Below are positions 20,645 to 29,993 of a stretch of DNA of 64,000 bases, piece after piece. The stretch's first letter is position 1, and each line of letters starts with the position of its first letter. Both the position numbers and the translations under genes were made by a program. Location: contig NZ_BAVZ01000004.1 of the NCBI RefSeq assembly GCF_000576305.1, positions 186,001 to 250,000 on the forward strand, in the 5' to 3' direction. This DNA is from Paenibacillus pini JCM 16418. GTDB lineage: Bacteria > Bacillota > Bacilli > Paenibacillales > Paenibacillaceae. The notes under the pieces are model-generated. The model saw nothing but the letters and a program-made list of their open reading frames with translations. It ran no database searches and was not told where the DNA came from.

Positions 20645-21166
20645 TTATAACGAAGCAGGTGAACCCCCATTTTGATGATGTTTACGTATCGCATGAACTC
20701 CCATGACTACAGCAATCAGCTCATAGCTATCCAACAAAGTTGAATGATTTTGTAAACGAAAGGCACCTGACTGCAACCAGCTACTCGTTTGATCGAACAA
20801 AGCTACCCTTTGTCCACCCTGATCATACACGGTATATTCTTTGGAAAAAGCAGGGGATGTAATATCATATACACCACGTTCACCCGCGTCGTATTCATAC
20901 TTTTTGGCTAAAAAGCTTATTCGCTCGCGCAGTACACCGATCGCGTTCCCGCTCCCGTTTGACACCTCCCATTTTCTTGAGAAAAAACGGAACTTTCCAC
21001 TGCAGATCAATTCACCAATCCCATTATACACATCGAGAGAAGAACCGAACGCACTCTTCAAATCTAAACTTCCTGCTGCTTGCTCCTGCCGATCCATAAT
21101 CTGTGTATACCCGGCGCTGAAAAAGTTATCCTTAAAAAATAATTCTGTCATCACTCGAACATCCAT
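20645..21166 (-). CDS. LURP-one-related (LOR, tubby-like fold) protein
   Basis: A 173-residue protein resembling the bacterial LOR/phospholipid-scramblase-like fold: LFFKDNFFSAGYTQIMD, LDLKSAFGSSLDVYNG, FRFFSRKWEV, YEYDAGERGVYDITSPAFSKEY (quoted in parts) and a C-terminal hydrophobic helix ELIAVVMGVHAI. Members of this family are common in Paenibacillus and Bacillus, but their function is not established; a membrane-associated role is suggested only by the fold. GAGGGG lies directly before the ATG at 21166, so an internal GTG or ATG four to five codons downstream could be the true start. Confidence 0.75.
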   Translation of the reverse strand: MDVRVMTELFFKDNFFSAGYTQIMDRQEQAAGSLDLKSAFGSSLDVYNGIGELICSGKFRFFSRKWEVSNGSGNAIGVLRERISFLAKKYEYDAGERGVYDITSPAFSKEYTVYDQGGQRVALFDQTSSWLQSGAFRLQNHSTLLDSYELIAVVMGVHAIRKHHQNGGSPASL

Positions 21167-21226
21167 CCCCTCGCAAAGAAATCGATTGATATCGACTGTT
21201 ATGCACTAGATGCTGAATCATTTCAA

Positions 21227-22108
21227 TTATAAATCACATCTCATATGAACCAAATTGGAGCTTGGAACAAAGCCCATCTGCTCTAAACTTCGGATAAGTA
21301 TCGGTTGAGAATGCATCATATGAACCGTTTTGCGTATCAGGACTTGATCGGGAGAGCCATAAACTTCTGATAATAAATATCGAATGATATCCTCTTCATC
21401 TTCGTTTCCTGCGATTGCCATACACTGTTTTAGCGTCGTCATGTAATGCACACCTTGCTCATTAAAGCTACGCTTGTAGAGTGCATATCCCACAGCACGC
21501 CCTTTCTCATCCCACGCGATATAAGATTCTCCATCTTTTATACTGGCCCAATGTGACCGCCACGGAACCTGGACATCTTTAAATTCAACGCACTGTAAAT
21601 CATGAGATATCCCATGCGTGAGATGGTACTTCTTGCTAACCTGCTTCGAGAAAGAGAGTACTTGTGACTGTTGCTGCTCGTAATATGTAAGTCTATCAAT
21701 GATGCTATAACCCAATTTTTCATACAATGCAATGGCTGGATCATTCTCCAGCACGGCCTCCAGCAAAGCTGTAACAGCTCCTTGCTCCTTATAAATATGC
21801 TGCGAGGCACCTATTAATTGTCGACCAATTCCCTTGTTACGATATTCAGGAATAATACCTGTGCCACCGTTCCAACCCGTGAGTCGTCCGTTCATCATGC
21901 GCACACCATTCATTACAAAACCTACAGGTCTACCATTTATACATGCCGCAATCGATAATTCTAGAGATAACTGTAGATCAGCTGCACGTTGTATAAATGT
22001 ATCCTCGTTCATATCCATATTGAAGAAATAACCTGTAAATCCTTCGTTCCACAATCGAGTCAGTTCAGGAATCGTGAATGTGCTAAATTTCCGAATTACA
22101 ATCTCCAT
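21227..22108 (-). CDS. GNAT-family N-acetyltransferase, two-domain
   Basis: 293 residues. The first half is a complete GNAT domain with acetyl-CoA motif A as GIIPEYRNKGIGRQL and motif B as NDPAIALYEKLGYS. The second half (from about residue 150) is a second, degenerate acetyltransferase-like domain without a clear CoA loop, as in several Bacillus two-domain GNATs. The acceptor substrate is unknown. The ATG at 22108 is followed by EIVIRKFSTFTIPELTRLWNEGF, a typical start for this group. Single gene. Confidence 0.85.
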   Translation of the reverse strand: MEIVIRKFSTFTIPELTRLWNEGFTGYFFNMDMNEDTFIQRAADLQLSLELSIAACINGRPVGFVMNGVRMMNGRLTGWNGGTGIIPEYRNKGIGRQLIGASQHIYKEQGAVTALLEAVLENDPAIALYEKLGYSIIDRLTYYEQQQSQVLSFSKQVSKKYHLTHGISHDLQCVEFKDVQVPWRSHWASIKDGESYIAWDEKGRAVGYALYKRSFNEQGVHYMTTLKQCMAIAGNEDEEDIIRYLLSEVYGSPDQVLIRKTVHMMHSQPILIRSLEQMGFVPSSNLVHMRCDL

Positions 22109-22461
22109 TTGTATCCTCCAGTCAATGAACAGCTTTATTACCTATATACATTTTATACTATAATTGAATCTATTCCATCGATAATCTGGTGAGGTGAAAT
22201 AATGTTCTCTTCAGTCAGGACAGCTTGTATCATTGATATAAACTGTCAATAAGAATTCTAATGCTTTGAAAATAATCGTACTATTGGCATGACTTCCGTC
22301 CTATATCCAGTCAGATTTGTATAAACATGATTCAAAATTCCCATAATGCAAAAAGTCAGTTAGATCAACGCTAATCTAACTGACCAACGATATGCTTTAC
22401 TTACGTTAGGATATATCCATTTGACTGTGAATTATAACTCTTGTTAGAGGAGGTCGCTACA
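22109..22461. other. Intergenic region, 353 bp
   Basis: It contains the 5' region of the GNAT gene, a minus-strand terminator at 22349-22383, and the leader of the HNH gene. I see no conserved RNA, ORF with a ribosome site, or repeat in the rest. Confidence 0.6.
22349..22383 (-). terminator. Minus-strand terminator, probably of the ddl transcript
   Basis: GTCAGTTAGAT and ATCTAACTGAC form an 11-bp perfect stem, followed by TTTTTGC on the minus strand. The only minus-strand gene upstream is ddl, so its transcript would run antisense through the whole HNH gene before ending here. Confidence 0.75.
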
Positions 22462-22764
22462 GTGATTCAACCATTAGGAGTTTGTGAGTTATGCGGCCGT
22501 GAAGGGGTTGAGACAACGAAGCACCATTTGACACCTAAAGAAAAAGGGGGAACTTTTCTTCCAACAGCAGATCTTTGTATTCCATGCCATAAGCATATCC
22601 ATCATCTATATACGAACGAACAAATTATGGAGAATGAATTGACAAGCGTTCATTCTCTACAGTCTGATACCCAAATTCGTTCTTTTATCCGTTGGATTCG
22701 CAAGCAACCACCTGGAGCTATACCCAAATCACGGAAATCACGTAATGTCAGGCAAAGACGATAG
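22462..22764 (+). CDS. Small HNH-endonuclease-family protein
   Basis: 100 residues from GTG 22462, which has GAGGAGG eight bases upstream; the frame extends further 5' without a ribosome site. Zinc-knuckle and HNH elements are CELCGRE, TKHHLTPKEKGG and DLCIPCHKHIHHLYTNEQ, i.e. two CxxC pairs bracketing the catalytic HH. The C-terminal tail is strongly basic (KSRKSRNVRQRR). It is a stand-alone housekeeping-type HNH protein found in many bacilli, of unproven function. The 3' end overlaps the convergent ddl gene by 27 bp. Confidence 0.85.
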   Translation: MIQPLGVCELCGREGVETTKHHLTPKEKGGTFLPTADLCIPCHKHIHHLYTNEQIMENELTSVHSLQSDTQIRSFIRWIRKQPPGAIPKSRKSRNVRQRR

Positions 22765-23675
22765 CTTCTTCTGCATATAATTCTTCTGAAGAGAACCCTC
22801 AATAATTTCATCAAGGAGTGACGTGAACGAAATACCTGCCGCGCTAGCACTTAAAGGCAAAAGGCTAGTCGGAGTCATACCCGGTAGTGTATTAACCTCC
22901 ATTACATATGGAACGCCATCCTTCAGCATGATATCCACCCTTGCATACACACTACATTTTAGTGCTCGATATGATGCTAACGCTGCATTTTCCACCTTAG
23001 CCTGAAGCTCAGGTTCAAGCTCAATCACTTGATCATCACTCTGCCTGATACATATTTAGACGTATAGTCAAAGAAATCGGCTGCAGGATTAATAGCTATG
23101 ACGGGTAAGAGCCGACCGTTCAATATGCTGCATGATATTTCTTGGCCTGCAATATACGACTCAATGATGACCTCTTCCTCTAATTCAAAAGCACTGCGAA
23201 TGGCAGGCATGATCTCTTCTTCCTTACGCACAATAGCCACACCTATACTGGAACCTCCGCAGTTAGGCTTCACGACAAGCGGCAATCCTAACGTCATGAT
23301 ATCAGGAAGACAGACCTCATTCATATTGCTGAGAATTTGCCAACGAGGTGTAGGAATACCTTCGCTCCGCAGCAACCTTTTACTCATATCCTTATTCATA
23401 CAAATACTACTGGATAGAACTCCACTGCCTGTGTAAGGAATACCTAGTGCCTCAAGCGTACCTTGCACCGTTCCATCTTCTCCATATTGACCATGTAGTG
23501 CAAGTAAAGCAACATCAAGTCCACGCACTTCAGAAATCCAATTCTCTCGATTACGAATATCAATGGACACGACTTCATATTTGGAATGATCCAGATGAGT
23601 TACCATTTCTTGCCCCGTCATTAACGATACATCCCGTTCACTGGACAAACCTCCCATAATTACGCCAACCTTCAT
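22738..23675 (-). CDS. ddl: D-alanine--D-alanine ligase, one frame break near 23038
   Basis: 312 residues when one base is restored. The start is ATG 23675 (MKVGVIMGGLSSERDVSL), with GGGGGAAG upstream; the upstream in-frame start would be unsupported. The ATP-grasp regions are ALHGQYGEDGTVQGTLEALG, PYTGSGVLSS, VVKPNCGGSSIGV and EVNTLPGMTPTSLLP. The frame is lost after YTSKYVSGR; adding one base gives SDDQVIELEPEL and continues to the normal C-terminus. The break lies in the region that forms the omega-loop in Ddl. Makes the D-Ala-D-Ala end of the cell-wall precursor. Downstream of, and in the same direction as, a MocR regulator. Confidence 0.88.
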
Positions 23676-23728
23676 CTCGCTTCCCCCTTGATGATTATTC
23701 TTCATCTTAGACTTCAATACTTAGCAGC

Positions 23729-25171
23729 TTACATTCGGCGCCTCACCGCATCACCAATAATCTGAATCCCCCTCAATAATTCCTCATCATCAACTCTAGA
23801 AAAACCAAGTCGAAGCGTATTCGCTCCTCCACCATCGGTGTAGAAAACATCTCCTGCCGTAAATACGACACCTTGCTCATAACAATCCTGCAGAATGTCA
23901 CGTACATAGCAGTTATCTTCTAGCTCTATGAATAGGTGAAGTCCGCCAGATCCTGTCATACGCTTAAAGGGAATATACGTTTTGCAGTATTCTACCGCTA
24001 ATTGATGCTTTCGTTTATATTCATGCTTTGCTCGTTTCAAATACTTCTCGAAATTCCCATTATGGAAATACTGAAATAATACCGCTTGATCCAGCGTGGA
24101 AGTATGAATATTTCGAGCTCTTTTCACACTCACCAAGTAATCAATCAATTCACGATCCGCTGCAATCCAGCCAATCCGAATGCCTGGAAATAGAATCTTG
24201 GAGAAGCTTCCGAGATAAATGATACTATTTCCACTACCCCCGAATGCAGCAAGTGGTGCGACATGCGATCCTGAATAACGAAGTTCTTCATTAAAACCAT
24301 CTTCGATGAGGGGCACTTGATATTCAGCAAGTAGACGAAGTACTTCACTTCGTTTCTCAGCAGACATCACAATACCTGTGGGATTATGATAAGACGGTGT
24401 AAGATAGGCAAGACCAAATGGTTGCTCTTTCAGTGCCTTCTCTAATAACTCTAGGTGAATACCATCCTGCTCCATGGGGATACCTGTAATTTCGAAACCA
24501 TGCAGCTTGGATATTTTAATCGCCGTATGATGAGTTGGATTTTCACATAAAATTGTTCGGCTTTTCACTTGTAAAGAAGACAGAAGAATATCATAGGCTT
24601 CCGTAAACCCATTCGTAATCAGGATATCCTTACCGTCCATATCCACGCCTTTAGTCTCCATATAATTGTGCAAATACTGAATCAATGGTTTATATCCCTT
24701 CGCATAACCATAATTCAGCAATACTTCGCCTTCAATCGCCATACGATCAAGAAATGCCCGTTTCACATTGTTCAGATCAAAGAGCTTCTCATCTGGGGCA
24801 ATCGTTGCAAAATTAATCATACCCTTTACACCACGCAGGTCATGTTTCATTAAATCTAGTTCCGATGCCTGTATAGCCTTCTCATTCAAATGCTCACTCC
24901 AGCTCATCTTCCATGTAGGCACAGAGGCAATCCCAACTTGCGAAACAAAACTCCCTTTAGAGTGAATGGTGTAAATAAAGCCTTCTTCCTCCAGCTCCGT
25001 GTACACCCTAACAAGCGTGTTACGGCTGACTCCTAGTAGAACGCTTAATTCTCGCGTTGAAGGCAGCTTCTGATCAACTCTTCCCTTCCCCTTCGTAATC
25101 CATTGCTTCATATATTCTTTGACTTGAATCGTCAATGGACGATCCATAGCTATCTTAAAATCTGTGAACAT
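23729..25171 (-). CDS. MocR-type regulator (GntR HTH fused to aminotransferase), likely DdlR-like
   Basis: 480 residues. An N-terminal GntR winged helix (KLPSTRELSVLLGVSRNTLV, RVYTELEEEGFIYTI) is fused to a fold-type I aminotransferase domain with the PLP lysine in GSFSKILFPGIRIGW and YLTPSYHNPTGIVM. Such proteins use PLP as an effector and control PLP, GABA, taurine or D-Ala-D-Ala ligase genes. Because ddl lies 53 bp downstream in the same orientation, the best inference is a DdlR-type activator of ddl, a role described for a MocR protein in Brevibacillus. The PdxR and GabR alternatives have no matching neighbours here. Confidence 0.88.
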   Translation of the reverse strand: MFTDFKIAMDRPLTIQVKEYMKQWITKGKGRVDQKLPSTRELSVLLGVSRNTLVRVYTELEEEGFIYTIHSKGSFVSQVGIASVPTWKMSWSEHLNEKAIQASELDLMKHDLRGVKGMINFATIAPDEKLFDLNNVKRAFLDRMAIEGEVLLNYGYAKGYKPLIQYLHNYMETKGVDMDGKDILITNGFTEAYDILLSSLQVKSRTILCENPTHHTAIKISKLHGFEITGIPMEQDGIHLELLEKALKEQPFGLAYLTPSYHNPTGIVMSAEKRSEVLRLLAEYQVPLIEDGFNEELRYSGSHVAPLAAFGGSGNSIIYLGSFSKILFPGIRIGWIAADRELIDYLVSVKRARNIHTSTLDQAVLFQYFHNGNFEKYLKRAKHEYKRKHQLAVEYCKTYIPFKRMTGSGGLHLFIELEDNCYVRDILQDCYEQGVVFTAGDVFYTDGGGANTLRLGFSRVDDEELLRGIQIIGDAVRRRM

Positions 25172-25271
25172 CGCTTGATCCCCCCTTTTCTATCTTTACA
25201 TAAAGTTTCATTCGAAGGAAGATCCACTCCCATAGCAATTCATGCTTCATGTGGTTTATGGTTCCACTATA

Positions 25272-25307
25272 CAAAAAAACCGCCTGGCTCCAAGTGGCCA
25301 AACGGTC
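25272..25307 (-). terminator. Intrinsic terminator of the osmC gene
   Basis: The RNA ACCGUUUGGC, an 8-base loop and GCCAGGCGGU pair over 10 bp (two G-U pairs), followed by UUUUUU. Confidence 0.8.
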
Positions 25308-25323
25308 ATTCTCACGCATATAC

Positions 25324-25779
25324 TCATTCAGGAACATAGAAAAACTCCACAGAAGGCTTTGTATCCATAGTCACGTTTCCTGCTACCGCACGTGATATCA
25401 TACATGAACTTTCTGCTTGGATCGCCAGTTTAGTTGCTAGTTCTAATTCCTTCTCAGACGCCTCAGGCTTTAGGATGATGCGCGGCATATGTGTAATCGA
25501 CTCATACGTGAAGATGTTATTCGTTACATCCACAATTGCATCGGATTCAAGTGACAATTCTTGAACAGGAATACTCGCTCGCTCAAGCATCGCTGCAAGT
25601 GTAATCAGATAACAAGTAGCTGCTGCCCCAAGCAACATTTCATCTGGATTCGTACCTATGCCTGGGCCTCCCATTACTTCTGGAATCGAAATGGTCGTCT
25701 TTAACTGTCCCGCTTCGATAAAACCGTCACTATTGCGACCTCCATTCCAATCCGCGTTCAATTTGAATGAATGTTTCAT
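25324..25779 (-). CDS. OsmC/Ohr-family protein
   Basis: 151 residues. The two redox cysteines of the family are in AAATCYLITLAAMLERA and AESSCMISRAVAGNV, and the N-terminus has the beta-rich DWNGGRNSDGFIEAG. It belongs to the YhfA/SACOL-like OsmC group rather than classical Ohr. OsmC-type enzymes reduce organic hydroperoxides with thiols. It is followed by a terminator and preceded by the radical SAM gene 16 bp upstream, so the two may be one transcript. The physiological peroxide is unknown. Confidence 0.88.
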   Translation of the reverse strand: MKHSFKLNADWNGGRNSDGFIEAGQLKTTISIPEVMGGPGIGTNPDEMLLGAAATCYLITLAAMLERASIPVQELSLESDAIVDVTNNIFTYESITHMPRIILKPEASEKELELATKLAIQAESSCMISRAVAGNVTMDTKPSVEFFYVPE

Positions 25780-25795
25780 TTATGAGTTAACCTCC

Positions 25796-26710
25796 TTAGG
25801 TAGTCACCACTACGGATTCTTCTCCACTGGGCACTACATTGAAACGTTTACGGTATCCACACTTTCGGCATAGCTCTTCGACCACTTCACGTCGAGAGAA
25901 TCCATCCACCATCTTCGTAGCCCGTTCCCCTTCAATGATCTCTGCAAAAGATGTCTTATGCACATTGCCCAGATTAATCACACCCTCACCGTCGAGGCAA
26001 CACGGAATTACTGTACCATCCGAGAGAATGCCTGCTTGATTGCGAAGACCGTGGCAGAAGCCTGGACCAAAATCTTCTTCTTCCTTCAGATCTGGCCATT
26101 TGAACTCGTAATCCATGTTAATGTAGACGCGTTCGGCAATCTTAATACCGCTACCGGGCACAATCTTCTCTTCGATTTTGTAATCCAGATTAAATTCTTC
26201 CTCAATATAAGCCAGCATTTCACGATTACGACTGCGCTCCAGATTCGTTGTATTATCCTGATCTAGATTCCATAATCGCAAGGAGACAATCAGTCCCGAC
26301 TCAGAAACCGCTTCTTTTACAAAAGATAGCACCTTCGCGATATAAAGATCCTTGTCTTTGGAGCCTTCATGACCATCGAAACTATGTAACGAGAAATTCA
26401 TCTGCCGCAGCGCAGGTTTATTTAGAAGTTTGTGCTTCGCCTTATGAAGCAGCGTTCCGTTAGAAGTAATGTTAACTTTGAATCCCTTCTCATGACTGAG
26501 GTCCAATAGTTGATCAATATGGGGATGAAGCAAAGGCTCCCCTTTAACATGAAAATAAATATAATCTGTAAATGGTTTAATCTCATCTAGAATATGCGAA
26601 AACTCTTCCACTTTAATATAATTTGTACCTCGAATCGTCGGCGGACAAAACGTACAGGCTAAGTTACATTTACTCGTCAGTTCAATATAAAACTTTTTGA
26701 ATTTTTTCAT
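25796..26710 (-). CDS. Radical SAM protein with SPASM-like C-terminal cysteines
   Basis: 304 residues from ATG 26710, which has GGAG five bases upstream; an extended 5' start lacks a ribosome site. The [4Fe-4S] motif CxxxCxxC is CNLACTFC, followed by the GGE-like VKGEPLLHP and the strand ITSNGTLL. Additional cysteines (FGPGFCHGL, TVIPCCLDGEG, ELCRKCGYRKR) fit a SPASM-type auxiliary cluster domain. Proteins of this shape modify peptides, tRNA or small molecules. No precursor peptide, tRNA-modifying context or partner enzyme is adjacent apart from OsmC, so the substrate is unknown. Confidence 0.88.
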   Translation of the reverse strand: MKKFKKFYIELTSKCNLACTFCPPTIRGTNYIKVEEFSHILDEIKPFTDYIYFHVKGEPLLHPHIDQLLDLSHEKGFKVNITSNGTLLHKAKHKLLNKPALRQMNFSLHSFDGHEGSKDKDLYIAKVLSFVKEAVSESGLIVSLRLWNLDQDNTTNLERSRNREMLAYIEEEFNLDYKIEEKIVPGSGIKIAERVYINMDYEFKWPDLKEEEDFGPGFCHGLRNQAGILSDGTVIPCCLDGEGVINLGNVHKTSFAEIIEGERATKMVDGFSRREVVEELCRKCGYRKRFNVVPSGEESVVVTT

Positions 26711-26936
26711 AAGTTCTCCAGTCTGTTTACAGCTCATTTCCGTGCACAATGATGAATTTGTATATGAAAAATATTATATGAGAAAGCCAGGTTACGCAAA
26801 TTTATTTACAATCACAGCGCGGAATTAGAGATATTTTGCACATCCAGAAGCATTTCTTTGTTTGTCCAATACATAGGCTATACCATTGCACTAAGTTTGA
26901 GCTACTTTCCATATGTGGGTAACGTAAATAAGGAGC

Positions 26937-27791
26937 GTGATTATTGTGATTTATATTGGAGAACAGCAATCAACATTGGACCCCTCCCCTTGGCCTAACT
27001 TCTGGAAAAAGCTCTACTCAGATAAGAGCAATAGCACTGTAGCCTACCATTATGAGTCACCGGAACATCTGAAATTTGAACTTCGTCTGCGCAGTGCTAT
27101 TGTAGAAGCAGCCAAAGCTTTGAACGCTAGTGGTGCTGAATTCACAACGTTTGTAAATGCACGCTGTAATCAGCGTCTGTGGATATTAAATCAACGCGGA
27201 GGATTTGAACTGAGAAGAGGAGTCACACCTGCCCAAGGAATTCGAGATATTTTTATGAACGGAAGATTATATGGGTTCGAATGCGCGACAGGAGTCGTAA
27301 TTGTCTTATACAAGGGTGTTCTAGATAGCATTAAAGAGAATGAATTTAACAGGCTTTTCGCTGATTTATTACTATATGACTGGCATTATGACAGTGATCT
27401 ACGCTTGATTGACAAGACGGGTGTAACAGAGTCTTTTCCTGGAGACGTGATGTACTTCAAAAATCCCGATGTAAGACCATCACAAATTGAATGGCAAGGC
27501 GAGAACACGGTTAAGATCAACAATGATCTCTATTTTGGTCATGGGATTGGTATTGTGTCTGCAGAAAAAATCATCTATGAGCTAAATCGTCATCGGATAC
27601 CTGGAAGTACAACATCTGCCTATCAAATGGATCAGGTCATATATCCCGACTTTCTTTATTTATCACAATTTGCTTCTGGGGGCGACATCGTAAGCAGAGA
27701 GCTGCTAGAAAATAACTATCATAGAGACGCAAGCATCTATGGCCAAATTGGTGCAAGGCGTTATTTGCACGGTGAAACGATACAGATCTAG
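26937..27791 (+). CDS. tgl: Protein-glutamine gamma-glutamyltransferase Tgl (spore coat)
   Basis: 284 residues, with a longer N-terminus than the B. subtilis enzyme (245). The active-site segment is YGFECATGVVIVLY with the catalytic Cys, followed by LYDWHYDSDL, YFKNPDVRP, QWQGEN-like EWQGENTVKI and YFGHGIGIVSAEKII, all conserved in Tgl. It cross-links spore coat proteins (for example GerQ) in the mother cell. The GTG at 26937 sits one base after AAGGAG; the in-frame GTG at 26946 has better spacing and may be the true start. Monocistronic. This marks the organism as an endospore former. Confidence 0.93.
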   Translation: MIIVIYIGEQQSTLDPSPWPNFWKKLYSDKSNSTVAYHYESPEHLKFELRLRSAIVEAAKALNASGAEFTTFVNARCNQRLWILNQRGGFELRRGVTPAQGIRDIFMNGRLYGFECATGVVIVLYKGVLDSIKENEFNRLFADLLLYDWHYDSDLRLIDKTGVTESFPGDVMYFKNPDVRPSQIEWQGENTVKINNDLYFGHGIGIVSAEKIIYELNRHRIPGSTTSAYQMDQVIYPDFLYLSQFASGGDIVSRELLENNYHRDASIYGQIGARRYLHGETIQI

Positions 27792-27902
27792 GCCCATCCC
27801 CTTTAAATGATCGAAACCCGTCTTAAAAACAACTATTTTATCATAAAAAGTAGATATATATAATATTTTACAATACTATTATAGACCATTTTTCTTATTT
27901 GA

Positions 27903-27911
27903 TGCTATAAT
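27903..27911 (+). promoter_or_regulatory. Extended -10 promoter element of the chemoreceptor gene
   Basis: TGCTATAAT is a perfect extended -10 (TGnTATAAT). No good -35 lies at the expected distance, which extended -10 promoters can tolerate. It overlaps the ATG at 27912 and therefore argues for the downstream start at 27951. Confidence 0.6.
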
Positions 27912-27950
27912 ATGGTAAAATTAGTTCATTTTAAGGGGGTCCTATTTCCT

Positions 27951-29201
27951 ATGTCGTGGTTTAAGAATCTTCCGCTATCCAAGAGAGTAATCACAGGATG
28001 TTATTTAGTTGCTGCATTATTTGCTCTACCGATGTTGGTTGCTTTCATCGTGACCGGCAATATTATTCTTGGTATTGTGATGGTAGTTGTACTTGCTCTC
28101 CTTACACATCCTCTTGCTAGCTATATCGAGAGAGCGCTTACATCTTCATTCGATGATATTGCAAACGTTACCTCTAGCATTGCAAAAGGTGATTTTACAG
28201 GGCGGGTAGATGAAACGGGTTCGATGGGTGATCTTAGTCGTTCCTTCAACAGTATGGTGGATAAGCTGAAAAAGATTCTAAATGACGCATCCGGTATCAC
28301 GAAACAAGTGATGGAATCAAGCCGCGGCATTGCCGACAAGAATCATGAGCTTAAGAACGTCATGTCATCCGTTGCAATGTCTGCTACCGAATTGGCTGTA
28401 GGCGCTACCGAGATTTCTAATGATGTTGCTGGAATGACTCAGTCGATTCAGGATATTGAACACAAAGTAGGAAATTACACAAACTCTACCAAAGAAATGA
28501 AGAAACAATCCGAATTAACACTAAACCTCGTTGAGAAAGGTCGCCAATCCGTCGAGAAGCAATCCGAAGGGATGCGTAAGAACGTAGCTGCCACAAAGAA
28601 TGTTGCCCAAACAATCGACACTCTTTCTAAAAGCGCTCGGGGTATCAGCAAAATTACCAAAACCATTTCCGAACTTGCCGAACAAACCAACTTACTTTCG
28701 CTCAATGCTTCTATTGAAGCGGCAAGGGCCGGTGAACACGGTAGAGGCTTTGCCGTCGTAGCCCAAGAAGTACGAAAGCTTGCAGAAGAGTCCACTTCAT
28801 CGACACAAGAAGTGTTTGGACTCGTGAAAAGTATCGAGTATGATGTTCAGCAAGCCATTGAGAACATTAAATTAAATGAAGAAGTCGTTCGTTTGCAGAA
28901 TGAGATGATCGGTGAAGCAGAGCAAATTTTTGCTCATATCGTGCAAAGTGTGCAATACATAACAGAACAAATAACTGAATTTTCGAATGAGAGTGATCTC
29001 ATGCTTGAAAGTGCGCAGAAGATTTCTGGATCGATCCAGAATATTTCGGCCATTACGGAGGAGTCTTCCGCGGGCACAGAACAGGTATCTTCGTCCATGA
29101 ATGATCAAATGCAGTCCATTCAAGCTGTCGTAGATGAGACGGAAGCCATGAGACAAGCTGTATTCCAACTGCAAAAAACGATACATATTTTCAAATTCTA
29201 A
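27951..29201 (+). CDS. Methyl-accepting chemotaxis-type protein lacking an external sensor domain
   Basis: 416 residues from ATG 27951, with AAGGGGG upstream. Two membrane helices (about residues 13-35 and 38-58) are separated by only a few residues, so there is no periplasm-side ligand domain. A HAMP domain follows ([20 protein letters not shown]), then the MCP signalling domain with the hairpin tip [38 protein letters not shown] (quoted from family knowledge; seen in parts here). The tip signature identifies it as a CheA/CheW-coupled transducer. Signal input is probably via the membrane or cytoplasm. No che genes are nearby. Confidence 0.92.
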   Translation: MSWFKNLPLSKRVITGCYLVAALFALPMLVAFIVTGNIILGIVMVVVLALLTHPLASYIERALTSSFDDIANVTSSIAKGDFTGRVDETGSMGDLSRSFNSMVDKLKKILNDASGITKQVMESSRGIADKNHELKNVMSSVAMSATELAVGATEISNDVAGMTQSIQDIEHKVGNYTNSTKEMKKQSELTLNLVEKGRQSVEKQSEGMRKNVAATKNVAQTIDTLSKSARGISKITKTISELAEQTNLLSLNASIEAARAGEHGRGFAVVAQEVRKLAEESTSSTQEVFGLVKSIEYDVQQAIENIKLNEEVVRLQNEMIGEAEQIFAHIVQSVQYITEQITEFSNESDLMLESAQKISGSIQNISAITEESSAGTEQVSSSMNDQMQSIQAVVDETEAMRQAVFQLQKTIHIFKF

Positions 29202-29299
29202 TCTACATAATCCATTCTTCCCCTCTCATTCGTTGCCCTGATCAAGTAATCATTATATGATGGTTATTACGATAGGAATACGTAATTTGGAGGACTATA

Positions 29300-29922
29300 A
29301 TGATGGCTGCTCAAATGAAGAAGACAGATCCACGGGTCGTTCGTACACAGCGTCTGCTTCGTAAAGCCATGTTTGAGCTTATGGAAGAACGGGAATTCGA
29401 ACACATTACGGTGCAGGATATTGCAGATCGAGCGACCATTAAACGTGCGACTTTTTATTTGCATTTTAATGATAAACAAGACTTAGTACACCAGTGTATT
29501 TCTGAGCTACTTGAGGAATTACATAATTCAATGGAGTACTCGCAAGAAGAGCTTGAAAACTTTGATTTCACGAGTCGTGAAGCTCATCCAAGCTTTATCC
29601 GACTGTTTCACCATATTGCTGAACACTATGATCAATATCAGGCACTTTTGGTCAAGAATCGTATTCCGGCCCTCTCTACTGGATGATGAATCTGATCCAT
29701 GAGTTTGTATCTCAAGGGATTAATCGCACGGAGCCGAATGATCATAATCTTACTGCAAAACGAGATGTGATTATCAAATATGTCGAGTCAGGATTTCTGG
29801 AAGTGATCATTTGGTGGATTGAGAATCAAATGCCATATAAAGAGCAGGATATGGCTGCACAGCTCATGAATGTATCCATTAAAGGGCCTTATATTATACA
29901 GCCCGGACTTCATGCCGAATGA
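29300..29922 (+). CDS. TetR/AcrR-family regulator, one frame break near 29672
   Basis: 207 residues when one base is restored. The N-terminal helix-turn-helix is FEHITVQDIADRATIKRATF-YLHFNDKQDLV. The reading frame is lost after KNRIPA; in the shifted frame it continues as YWMMNLIHEFVSQGINRTE and ends at 29922 with GPYIIQPGLHAE. The C-terminal part resembles the TetR_C_8-type ligand domain (DUF3153-like regulators such as DhaS relatives). GGAGG precedes the ATG. The target is unknown; the neighbouring SDR across the shared terminator is convergent, so it is not an obvious target. Confidence 0.85.
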
Positions 29923-29941
29923 TCAATATATATCATAGATG

Positions 29942-29985
29942 CAAAAAGAGCTTTCCCGCTTACGATACGGGAAAGCTCTTTTTAC
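29942..29985. terminator. Bidirectional terminator between tetR and the SDR gene
   Basis: AAAAAGAGCTTTCCCG, a 9-base loop and CGGGAAAGCTCTTTTT: a perfect 16-bp stem with A/T tails on both strands between convergent genes. Confidence 0.93.
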
Positions 29986-29993
29986 ATACACGC

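Noticed and set aside
27912..27950. ATG at 27912 as the chemoreceptor start
   Set aside because: It overlaps a perfect extended -10 promoter element; the ATG at 27951 has AAGGGGG upstream.
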